Positions 46,070 to 56,228 of a stretch of 64,000 nt of DNA are shown one piece after another. Numbering within the stretch: position 1 is the stretch's first letter; the number at the start of each line of letters is the position of its first letter. The stretch is taken from contig CM043942.1 in the NCBI GenBank assembly GCA_014529385.2, forward strand, positions 21,874,991 to 21,938,990, in the 5' to 3' direction. The translations under genes and the position numbers were made by a program. Origin of the DNA: Adiantum capillus-veneris (taxonomy: Eukaryota; Streptophyta; Polypodiopsida; Polypodiales; Pteridaceae). The notes under the pieces were generated by a model. The model saw nothing but the letters and a program-made list of their open reading frames with translations, was not told where the DNA came from and ran no database searches.

Positions 46070-48185
46070 AGTCTCCCAATCAATAGTGCATTTGGTCGCT
46101 AACATCCACTTGCGTCCTAGGTTTATATTGCCTTCCATAGTTCCAGCAGGCATGACCAAAAAGTCTTGAGCTACGACCCCGTTGTCATAACTGACAGAAG
46201 TGCGTCAGGTTCCAAAAACAATTATTTTTTTCTTGTTGATATCCTTGAATGGATGGTACTATCAGATAGAGATGTCTTTCCTAACTGACACCATACTCCA
46301 TATGGTAGCAGATTATATTTAGCACCTATGTCCAATAAGACATTATATAGCACTTTCACATAGGTGCTATTTAACACAATAGGGTATCATAGAGGTGTGT
46401 CAGAGTCCAACCAATCATCCTCTATTTCAACTAGAAATGCATGTGTAACTCCAAGGTTGGCCTCTCGTTAGCGTCTAATACGTTGTTGTTGCTCCTTAGC
46501 CTCAGCTTGAACTTGTATCTTTTCTAATTCTGCCTTAGCTGCTTTTTTTGATGGATGGTACATAGCTCCTCTTGGCTTAAAGTATCATGATATCTTTTTA
46601 ATTTATTCCCATTGAAGAATCCAATGGTTTCAACTCCATCAAGATTTTCCACACAAATGGTACCTTGTGGGGTGATTTTGCATACTCTATATGGTCCTTT
46701 TTCTACATATTTCAACTTTTTCTTCTTGTTACGCACTCCATACATAAGGACTTTATCCCCAACCTTGATATATTTGTTCTTTAAATGATGGTCATACCAT
46801 TTATTTCTCCTATCTTTCTCCACAAGTGCATTTTGCACAGTTAACAGTCTTTCTTCTAACCTCTCAAGGATATATAAACGCTCAACTAAAGGGTTACCAT
46901 CCCAATCTTCTTATGAAGCTACCCGCAGACTAGAAATTACAAACTCCCATGGCATAACTGATTCTTCTCCATATACCATCTTGAATGGTGTACAATTAAT
47001 AGCCACTTTGCAAGTAGTACGATAAGCCCATAGAGTTGATGTCAACTTCAAATTCGAATCTGTGCGATGAGCTTCCATTGTTTTGGTCAAGACAGAAATT
47101 AAAGTCTTGTTAGTGCTCTCAGCTTGGCCATTTTCTTGTGGATAATAAGGTGTAGACTTATGGTGGGCTATCATAAAGTTTGTCGTGAGTTCCTTTATCA
47201 CTCCATTTATAAAATGAGTACCATTGTCACTCACAATCTCAAGGGGACAACCAAATCGTGTAATAATGTTCTCAAAGAGAAACTTAGCAGAGTTGACCGT
47301 GCATCAACCTTGCATGTCATGTTGGCTTCCGCCCACTTTGTCACATAATTAGTGGCAACAATAATATATCGAGATTGAGTGTTGTGAGTTGTCGGACTAA
47401 TTGGGCCTACAAAGTTTAAACTTCATTTTTCAAATGGTTGAGTCACTTTAATAGGATTTAAGGGCATCTTATCCTTTCATTTTGTGATCTTATAACGTTG
47501 GCATTCATCGGACATTCATCACACCTTTTTGCAAAAAGTGATGCATCCTTGAATAAGGTAGGCCACCAATAGCCTAATTGAAACAGCTTTCTAACAGTTA
47601 GTTCCCCTGAAAAATGTCCTCCAGGTATACCCATGTGGGCTTCTTGCAGTATGTATAAATACTCATCCTCACAAGCACAACGTCTAAAAATATCGTCCTT
47701 CCCTGGCTTGTAGAGAGTTCTTGCAATTAGAGAATAAGGTTCACATTCCTTTAATAGCTTTTGAGCTATATCCTTACAAAGCTCTTTGGGTGAAATTTTT
47801 TCATTGCATATATCATAGCTAAACCTTCCCACTCTGTAGTGGTGTAGTTCCTCTCAGCACCATTTAATTGACAACTTGCAAAGCTAATAGGGTAGTCCAA
47901 TTTATGTTCTCTTGGTTGAGCTAGAACACATCCAATAGCAAAGTTTGATGCATGAATATGCACATGGAAAATTACATTCCAATCGGGCACTCGTAGGATG
48001 GAAGCACTTGTCAAGGCCTTTTTTAATAACTCATAAGCATGGTCACACTCTGCGATCCAGTGGAACTCAATAAGAACTTGTACAATGGGCGAGCTATCTC
48101 GGCAAAGCTTAAAATAAACCGCCGATAATAATCAACATGGCCATGAACCTTTGAACTCCTTTATCGTTTGTAGGTGGTGGAAATT
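46070..48185 (-). pseudogene. Ty3/gypsy pol relic with RNase H, integrase and a following retropepsin-like segment
   Basis: On the minus strand: RT-RNase H connection (KGVQRFM, about 48160), RNase H (VHIHASNFAIGCVLAQPREH, about 47960), integrase HHCC finger (about 47650-47510), and integrase core with SDNGTHF (about 47230) and PQENGQAES (about 47135), then a C-terminal domain to about 46550. Two expected core Asp positions near 47400-47350 read Asn (LNFVGP, VATNYVTKW). After a basic coiled-coil-like stretch a retropepsin-like segment follows: YNVLLDIGAKYNLLPYGV (about 46370-46310) and VMPAGTMEGNINLGRKWMLA (about 46160-46100). Protease normally precedes RT, so this order is unusual. Stops interrupt all parts. 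Confidence 0.8.
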
Positions 48186-48389
48186 ATGGAAATGGCTTAA
48201 TTTTGCTCATTTGTGGAAATCCCATATTTGGACCCCGCGGGCATACAAAACTGGATGCCACCTACGAGCGGACAACTTTGATAAAACCCTATATATGACT
48301 TGTATTAGGAAATATGACCCCTCTCTCTATGCTTATACGAAAATCACTAAAGAAACTATCATACCCCTATCTTACATATAAAATTTATT

Positions 48390-48965
48390 GTTCCTCATAC
48401 ACCACGGCAAAATGGCCTTATTGAGAGAAAATGGGGCATTCTAATCCTCGCGGTCGTCGTCGTATCTCCTCTACCCATCTAACTTCCTCCATTTATGATG
48501 TCAACACTTCAACTTCAGCCCAAGAGACTACTCCATATGCATCAGGTGCTTATTCATAAGACCAGATGAGAAAGACTTCAATACTCAACCTAAAATAACT
48601 CCACGTTTTTGCTCCATTTTAGAGATTTTGCATGATACAGTACCAGCAAATTCTCTATCTGCTGCTAGCCACCAACGTGCTTCAACTCATATACATCATG
48701 CAGCTAATGCTTCAATTTCATTCTTCTCAACCACAAAGTTGAGCATGGAGCCCTCTTTGTTTATGGAATTGACTTTCCCGAGAAATTCTCTCATGCTCTC
48801 GGTTTATCCACCTTTCATATTCTGATGGCACCAACAACCGAGTATGACATAGAGCTTCATCAAATGGATGTCAAGAGTACCTTTCTTAGTGGTTTCTTGA
48901 CGAAGAGATATGTATGGCCCAACCTCCACATTTTGTTTATTCCCATCATGTAAGATGCAGCGGAA
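48390..48965 (+). pseudogene. Ty1/copia relic (integrase tail and RT start)
   Basis: Plus strand: VPHTPRQNGLIERK (about 48393-48430), the conserved copia integrase motif with its catalytic Glu, and further on HQMDVKSTFLSGFL then DEEI in a shifted frame (about 48857-48910), the RT motif that normally reads QMDVKSAFLNG. Most of the sequence between is lost or unreadable. Strongly decayed and without LTRs. Confidence 0.75.
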
Positions 48966-50185
48966 GTGAATGTTGAACTTTGCTCAAGATGAGTGCTCCG
49001 AACTATGCTCAAAGGTTCCTTTTACTTATGGAAGGTAGAGCCTTCCATTCCTTTAATGAGAGAGTGCAAATGATCACAAACAAAGTGAATAACATTGTGA
49101 ATGAAGGTGCTGAGACTGAGAGAGAGATAGAGAGAAGAATATGACACCAGATTGTTGTCAAACCCTCCTCCAAGGGCCCTTCTCTCGATGGCAAGACAAG
49201 TCTATGTTATTGATTGCACAAATCTATTACAAAGCTGTTGATGCAAGTTCATGATGCTATGATGCAATGCTACTCTAGGTCGGAGACGATAGCGTGATGA
49301 CAAGGGCAACGAAGACATTGATGATTGTTGGCTGAAAATGTTGACTTCAAAGGCTGAATACGCTGCTATATCTGGCTAAAAAACGTTGGTACATCTGGCT
49401 ATAAAACGTTGCTGAAACACGCTACTGCAGGCTGGTACAATCTACTAAAAATGCTATTATAAGTTGGCTGATTTTGTCTGCTGAAAAACGCTGGTACAAT
49501 TTGCTACAAACGTTGATGCTTGCTGATGTGAAAACGTTGGTTGGCTGATCAGAAAACGTTCGTAGGTTGATTTGCAAACGCTGGGTTTGTTGAGGTCTTG
49601 CTCAGGAGAAACACTAGAGAGCCTGCTACAAATTCTGTATGTGCTCTCTTGGTTTCTTCTGCTCTATTGAGTAGCTGCCAGGTTTCTTTTATATTAATTT
49701 AGCAAATTTTCCCTACCGAGTTTCCCAACAAAGTCACTTATTAATAATAAGTGAAAAATGGCTAAAAGAGGGAAAATGGATTTTGTGCATTGTAAAATGC
49801 TCATGATGGCTATTGATTGTAATGCTGATGATCATGCTCTGTGCAACCAGAGGATATGCAACTACTCTAAATGCCTGGACATGCAAGGCCTGTGCACAGG
49901 CTCAAAAAGGTGCCGGAACACTTCCTAAGTTGACTTGAACCCTGGACTTGAAGCAGCTTCTCCACATGCACATAGGGTTAGATGTGCACGTGACACATCA
50001 TCCTCCATTGCCTCTCAGCCTCTTAATGCGAATTCGCACTCCGGTTTTGAGGCCTTAAGGGCTCCAAGCCGACAAGAGGCCTCGAGCATGGGAAGGCCCT
50101 CTTGTTGAAATGCATCACGAGGACTTGAATAGGGGTGCCATATGGGCATGGTCCCTTAGGACTTTAAGGAAGCACTAAGGGGAAT
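48966..50185. other. No gene; imperfect GCTG/AAACGTT-type repeats at 49310-49580
   Basis: At 49310-49580 an irregular repeat of GCTGAAAAACGTTGGTACA-like units occurs about ten times, with variable spacing. The rest, up to 50185, contains nothing recognisable. Confidence 0.55.
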
Positions 50186-50946
50186 ATGCAAAAGCCAAAA
50201 CCTTTAGGTTCAAGCTACAACATAGTGCGTAGAGGAGAGGCCTCGGTAACACGGATTCGCGCGTTGGGATACAGTCAGATCCTCCCTACGTGGGTTGCAT
50301 TGCATTCCACCCTACCAAGTTGCATTCAATCCATGCGTTGTCCCGAGAAGGGGGCCGCAAGAGTCGATCTACAACACGTACAGATTCAGATTCAGCGCAA
50401 CAAGGGTCATTCTCTGTCTTGGGTTGCAAGGCTCATCTGCGCTCTCACAATTTACGATAGCCATGAGGACTATTACAATTGTCCCGAGCCAGACTTGATA
50501 CATATCAGCCGTGAGGACTCTTTTAGGTTCCTTCAAGCATGGTTTTTGAAACACGCCCTCTCACCTCTTCATTGTATTGAGATTATTGCCTATAGTGGGT
50601 TGTGGCAGGGCCTTTTGAGATGTTTATGGAGGCTACGAGCTCGAGGGATTTCATGCTCAATCTTCTCATTAATCTTGATCTAGTAGCCTCGCCTGATGCA
50701 AATGATCAGGAGGTAGCTCACCGAGAGGCTTGGGAGCGAGTAGCTTGCGTATACAGGGCATTGCACTTGGCAGCAGAGCATGGGCATGCCAATGCGATGC
50801 GGGTGATCATGTCGGATTCGTTCAAGCAAGCATCCTGGGCCGCGGACAAGCTCTTGGATCTTACTAATCATGTTGCAAAAGAAGGCATTTATAGGGAGAA
50901 GTGGGCCGAGGACAACAAGCTGCTATTGGATTCTAATGCTCCTTGA
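50186..50946 (+). other. Possible coding fragment(s), unidentified
   Basis: Two overlapping open stretches. 50186-50683 includes CPEKGAARVDLQHVQIQIQR and a polar body; 50602-50946 (114 codons) includes MFMEATSSRDFMLNLLINLD and YRALHLAAEHGHANAMRVIM. The LHLAAEHGH piece resembles the core of an ankyrin repeat, but only one such motif is present and the other consensus positions (GxTP) are missing. I would not assign a function. It may be an exon of a gene disrupted by surrounding elements or a captured fragment. Confidence 0.35.
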
Positions 50947-51819
50947 AAAGTACAAATTTACAAGGAGAAGTGGTATTTCCATGGAATTAGAGATAAACCT
51001 TTTCTTGGAGCCTGCTATACCAACAAAACAATCTCTACTTACAATCCAAGACTTCTGCTTACAAGAATTCCTACACGTAGATTTTACAAAATGAAAGTGA
51101 TTACACCTAAAAGAGAACCAAGAAAATGTTCAATCTTCACATGTCTGAGTTAAAGTTCCCTAGGTTGTCATATAACTTCCAAAAAGCAACATACAAACAT
51201 TTGACATAAAACTTTTAGAAAAACAGCATACAAACACTATGTAATAATTGAAAAGAGTTGGAAAAAATGCATCGGCCAATATGTTTTTGAAATATCAACT
51301 ATAGACACCTGGAATGGGAACAAGATTGACTAGGCAATCAAAGACGAAAATGGCTTGCTGATTTCATTAGAACGGTTTCAATGGCTTTATATAGGTGTAT
51401 TGTGTATAAGATATTTGAAACTCCCCAAAAAAAATGGCAAATCAAAAATGAGAAACAGAGAACTTTGGAAACATAGTTTCTGATCCGATAGGCCCCGAAG
51501 GTGAGTTTCCTTGTAACTATGGTATCAAGAGGGACACAAATCAAATTAATGCATTGATATAGATCACTCGACTAGCTCATGACTTAAAAAAGGTTGAAGT
51601 GCCTGCGAGCATTGAGTGAATGATGGGAAAAGGAGTGAGCACATTCCCACAAATACAACAAATAAAACTGTATTAAAGCAATGTCCAATGCTAAACAAGT
51701 TACAATTAGGCCTCTAAATTTGTTGCTACATCCTTATAAACCAAAAGATTTCACGCAGCTAATAGAAATTATCCCTATATGTTACACAAAGAGTAGTTCA
51801 TTCTTCATTTAAATTGCTA

Positions 51820-52325
51820 CCTTGCTCTGGTTTGAAGCCGAGAAGAAATCTGCTCTTTCTTGTTACGGCTGGTGGAGCAAGCATCTTTGTTGGATTTGAC
51901 TTCCTATTCAAAAGCCCCTTTGAGTTCACATTCTCATCAGCGACAGCATGCACCATCACTGTTATCTGAGTAGTCCTCCTTTACCCTGATGTAGCACATC
52001 ATTGAGGGCCTCCGCATCCTTTACATCCTTAAATCGCATCGTTTCGTGCTTTTTCTTAAGCGCAGAGGCATGGGCAGCCATCTCGGTCTGCTCAAAATAT
52101 TGAGCCTCAAGCCCGTACACTGCAAGAATGTGGGGGGGGAGCCACACCTAAGATGCAAGGAGAAGAAGCCCTTAGCTCCATGGCTCGTTGAGGGCTTTGC
52201 TGAGGGCAGGGACTGAGACAGATTGCCCAACAGGGAAATCTTTGGTTAGCTCTTTGTGTTCCTTGGAAGAAGAAAAATAAGCAGAATTCTTCTTGGCCTT
52301 GGGGGCTTCGACAGACGCCATAGCT
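51820..52325 (-). other. Possible minus-strand gene fragment, unidentified
   Basis: Starting at the ATG near 52321 (MASVEAPKAKKNSAYFSSSK) the frame continues to ALNEPWS and a stop; after a gap another frame reads AVYGLEAQYFEQTEMAAHAS and MRFKDVKDAEALNDVLHQGK (52147-51962), then a basic C-terminal-like segment (NRKSNPTKMLAPPAVTRKSR). The composition is that of a charged eukaryotic protein in two or three exons, but splice sites were not settled and no family is recognised. Confidence 0.4.
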
Positions 52326-53544
52326 AGCACGCCTGTAATGTCAGAGGCGAGAGTTTAAGCCGGTTGCATTGGTGGCAATGGTTTTCAAAGTGCGGCATTC
52401 ACACATTGCCCGTGTCCATGTTTGGGCAATGGGAAGGGGTCCCATAAGGGATTATTGGTCCACTTTACAAGGCATCAGCAAAGGGGTAATCTTGGTTCTC
52501 TAAGGGTGGGTTCAGATGGGGCGGTGGCACATTCACCCATAGGGGCATTGCCGTGAAGTGGCACATGAGCATTGAAAGGAAGAGACAAAGAGTTCTCCGG
52601 ACCCACAATAAAAATGGGCAACACCCCCCCTCTCAAAAGATGAGGATTTCCGCACACTTTTCGGCGTGAAAGACGGAGAAGCTCTGATGATGCCCACCAT
52701 AGCCTATCGCCTGCCATCAAGTTTTTTCTAGATTTGCCGCAAGCTGAGGCACGCTTTTCGTGTGGCAAAGAGTTGCCGCCTGTTGTGAACCAGGAGGGTG
52801 GAGGCAGAAGAATTCCACAAAAGCTGTCGGCACCCTCGTCTGAACCCAGCCAAAGGATGGGTTTAGACTAGGCGGTGGACTAGGCAACGAAAGATGACTC
52901 GCTTTTCATATGCCGCCTAAGGCCTCGCTCACAAGAGGCGGAGGCAGGAAAATCAAGATTATTTTCACATAGTTTGTCGTCCAATGAGCTGTAGTGTGTT
53001 GGTAGAGCTCTGCGCGCACAACCTCAAGATGAGGTTTCCAAATGCAAGAGCCACAAGTGCCACTAAAAAGTGAGCGGAAATGCCTTTCTTCCCGGGGGGC
53101 CTTGCCAATGTTTGTGCAGGTCCAGAAACTCACAGTTTCCTTTTGGGCCAATAGGTAGCCCCCAAACTCGAGCCAAGCCCCTTTTCATTTGTCTTCCACC
53201 GAGTCATTTGAACCCGGCATGAGGTCGAATTGGGTTTGTGAACTAGGAGTAAATTGTGCACGTCATGGCTATTATTGCAGCTATTGTGAGTTGCATGTCA
53301 AGTGACTGTGAACTCAACAGACATTATGAAAAGTGTTTCATGGGTGAATTGAGTGTTCATGTGCATTGCAAATTTTGTGAGTGTGTGTGATGTCCATGTG
53401 GACTAAATGTGGACTCGTTGGACATTGTGAGCTATGTGTTCATGAGTGAACTAGGAGTCTAGTCCCACCCGGTGGTTGGAGGGGTTACAAGGATTTGTCT
53501 TCTCATGTGCTTGTGTTCACTCTCATGCAGTCACTTTTCCAAGC
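52326..53544. other. No gene; possible tRNA-like SINE at 52985-53060
   Basis: GC-rich between 52380 and 53160. At 52985-53060 the plus strand has TGTTGGTAGAGCTCTGCGCG followed by GATGAGGTTTCCAAATGC, faintly like A and B boxes of a tRNA-derived SINE; the B box is poor. The rest contains nothing I can name. Confidence 0.35.
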
Positions 53545-53642
53545 GCAAATTGCAAGACCTCCGGCTACAGGTGACAAAACCAGCCTCACAAACGCAAATT
53601 GCAAGACCACCGGCTACAGGTGACAAAACCAGCCTCACAAAC
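53545..53642. repeat. 49-bp tandem duplication (two copies)
   Basis: Unit beginning GCAAATTGCAAGACC at 53545 and again at 53594, differing by one base (CTCC/CACC). Confidence 0.93.
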
Positions 53643-53799
53643 GCATGATCATTTCCTTTTTTATCCTTTTTTTTCATAGCCTTGACCTCCAACAAGCAAT
53701 TGTGTGAAGTTTGTGCTGTAAAAATATGTTCTCAACGCAACTTTTGTGTGCTTCCAGAGCTTGTTTCGTGCCCTTGTATGCGCTTGCAGTGTATGTGTA

Positions 53800-54997
53800 A
53801 CATTTAATGGCCTAGTAACTTGTGTGTAGCAGAAAATAACATGAACATAGTGAGCATTTCATTAGAATAGGTTCCTAATGAGAATAATTAGAGTGCTTGG
53901 CTAGAGAGAGCAACAAAAAGCATAAGACCTAGTTAGATAGGCATGAACAATACTTCAAAAGAGAGAGAAATTAAGCTATTGATAGCAGTTGAGGACCAGA
54001 TTTACATGGAGCCGTTCTCCCCTCCAAAAGGCTTTGTATTATAGGTTTCCCCCATCAAGAGAGACATTTTACAATACAATTCTTTGTGTTCCTTCAATAA
54101 CTAGCTAGTGCAATGAAGATGGAAGCTTCAAGCACTAAGCAAAACACTCATAAAACACAACATCAATTCCCTCACGGTCTCAGACCCAAGACCTCACACA
54201 CCTTCGAAGATGGTGAGAGCTAGCGGGGTATGAGAGTAGATTGAGAGGAAGAAGGAGAAGTCTTACGAAAAAGATGTACATCTCCTCACATAATCACTCA
54301 TATTAGCATAGCATAGCTTAGTAATTAGCATGGTAGAGGAGATGAGCATGCATTGAAGCTTGGCTCTTGTTTGGATTTGCAGCACAAAGCCAAGAGTTGT
54401 TGGTGTAGGCCTCCCTTCTCACAAGCTTGGAGTAGGTGATAAGCTTTCCATTAAATCTTGAGAAGGAGAGAGAGAGAGTCTTCTTGCTTCACACATGAGC
54501 TAGTGTGAGTGTGTGTGGAATAATCCTTGAGAAATTCAGCCCCCTCTCTCTCTTGGTTGACCCCTCGTGCAAATTACTCATGCTGACACCCCATTGGACC
54601 TCTCTCAGCTTAGCCATTAGATTTAAGTAGCATAAGTGATAGACTATGACATGTGTCCACCTTTCCCCTTTTGTGAAGCTTTAGGTAGTTAATTAATGCA
54701 ACTAAACTCTCATTGGACACCTTTGTCTCCTTGCCAATAGGAATCAGGCAAGCCATTGGGCTGTTGAATGCTCATTGGACCCCTTGGGAGACTATCCAAT
54801 AGTCTTCTAGAGAGCTTAATTCTTATTGGTTTTTCTTATTAAGTGTTTTTAAATTAATTAGACTAGATTTACACTAGCCTAATTCTCATTGGTCCACCTC
54901 CATGGCCATCCAATAGGATTTGAGTGCACCTTGTGGGCATCTGGGCTAGGGAGCTGACATGTGTCCCTCATTCCCTTTGTGTAATGGAAGCTTGTGA

Positions 54998-55062
<65 letters not shown>

Positions 55063-55322
55063 TCTCTCTCATCCCCTACTTGCAAGGCTCGCCCCCTCCT
55101 TTGTAGGAGTTTTGAAGACTTTTTGGTACACACACGAAGCATCCAATTTCCCTAGTGTTTGACCTTTGGACACAACCTTTGATTTTTGGAACCTTAGCAT
55201 TTTGGAAGTCTTAATGGGCTGAACCTTAGGGTCTTTAAAGCCCATTGTTGCACATTGCTCTTTTGCAGATGTCCCCTCCTTGGATCCCAATTTTCCCTCC
55301 TTTGGATCCCTATTGTGGCCAA
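53800..55322 (+). repeat. Dispersed repeat family R, copy B, left part
   Basis: Homologous to 23415-24870 with matching order of landmarks. It is interrupted by the young copia at 55328-60463 (target duplication TCTGC, 55323-55327 and 60464-60468) and resumes at 60464-60546 with the shared ATTAAATGATCAGTTTAA block. The left border is approximate. Confidence 0.78.
54996..55060. repeat. (GT)n microsatellite
   Basis: About 60 bases of GT within repeat R copy B. Confidence 0.95.
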
Positions 55323-55327
55323 TCTGC

Positions 55328-56022
55328 TGTTAAGTATGGAGCCTGATTTACCCTTGTAATTTTCTGTGGTAAAAGCGCACATTTGTAAGGCCCCCATTAT
55401 GAGGAGAAGCCATCGTGCGTGAAGGAAAATCACTCACCGGAAACCAAAATTTTCACGGACAAGAATCAGGGGCAACTTTAAAGGCCTTGGGGGCGGAGGC
55501 CCCCGATACTTTTTTTTCGCCGGAATACTATGGCCGGACGGCGGCCGGAAAGTGGTCGGAAAACAACCGGTCGGTTGGCCGGTGACCGGTAGTCAATGGC
55601 CGATGGCCGGTGGTCGGAAGTCAATGGCCGGTGGCCTGTGGTCGGAAGTCAATGGCCGGTGGCCGAATTCAATGGCCGGTGGCCGAATTCAAAAGCGGAC
55701 TTGTCTTCTTAAGGGCGGCCACACATGGGCGGATTGGAGGGTCCGATTTGGACTTATTCGCACAAGGGCGGCTACACATGGCTGTCTCTCATTAGAGAGG
55801 GCAGCCCTTTTGGCCTATAAAAGGAGGCCATTTCTACACACATTTCATAGTGTGAAGTTGATGCAACAAGGTGAGTGTGAGGTGGTGAGAGTGAAGCAAG
55901 GCGGGAGCTCCATTAAGGGTATAATCCCTTTGTAAATTACTTCTTGTTTTGAAGTACTAAAGCCATTGAGTGGCTACTTTCCCGTGGACGTAGCCCACAT
56001 TGGGTGAACCACGTATATCGTG

Positions 56023-56071
<49 letters not shown>

Positions 56072-56155
56072 CTATAATCTCGTGTATGTAAATCTGTCTC
56101 TCTCCATTAAGTAATCTACTCAATTATCTATTTAGCTACGTCTTATTTCCTAACA
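55328..56155 (+). repeat. 5' LTR of young copia (828 bp)
   Basis: Starts TGTTAAGTATGG and ends CCTAACA, the inverted TGTTA/TAACA termini of an LTR. It contains a CCGG-rich tandem repeat (55570-55690), a TATA box in CCTATAAAAGGAGG (55815-55828), and a CT microsatellite in its 3' part (56029-56068). Confidence 0.93.
55570..55692 (+). repeat. GC-rich minisatellite in the U3 of the young copia LTR
   Basis: About five imperfect copies of a motif GTCAATGGCCGGTGGCC, the last two (with GAATTCAATGGCCGGTGGCC) identical. It lies about 120-250 bases upstream of the TATA box and is partly retained in the 3' LTR (59851-59945) with one copy fewer. Confidence 0.88.
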
Positions 56156-56157
56156 AC

Positions 56158-56169
56158 TGGTATCAGAGC
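56158..56169 (+). promoter_or_regulatory. Primer-binding site of young copia (initiator tRNA-Met)
   Basis: TGGTATCAGAGC, perfect match, two bases after the 5' LTR end. Confidence 0.95.
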
Positions 56170-56228
56170 AAGGTTTGCTCGTAGCTAGATTATCTCAAGG
56201 AAAGAATTCCTTGAATTGAGTGGGAGTT

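Noticed and set aside
53545-53642. CRISPR-like repeat
   Set aside because: Only two adjacent copies without spacers, in a plant genome; a simple tandem duplication.
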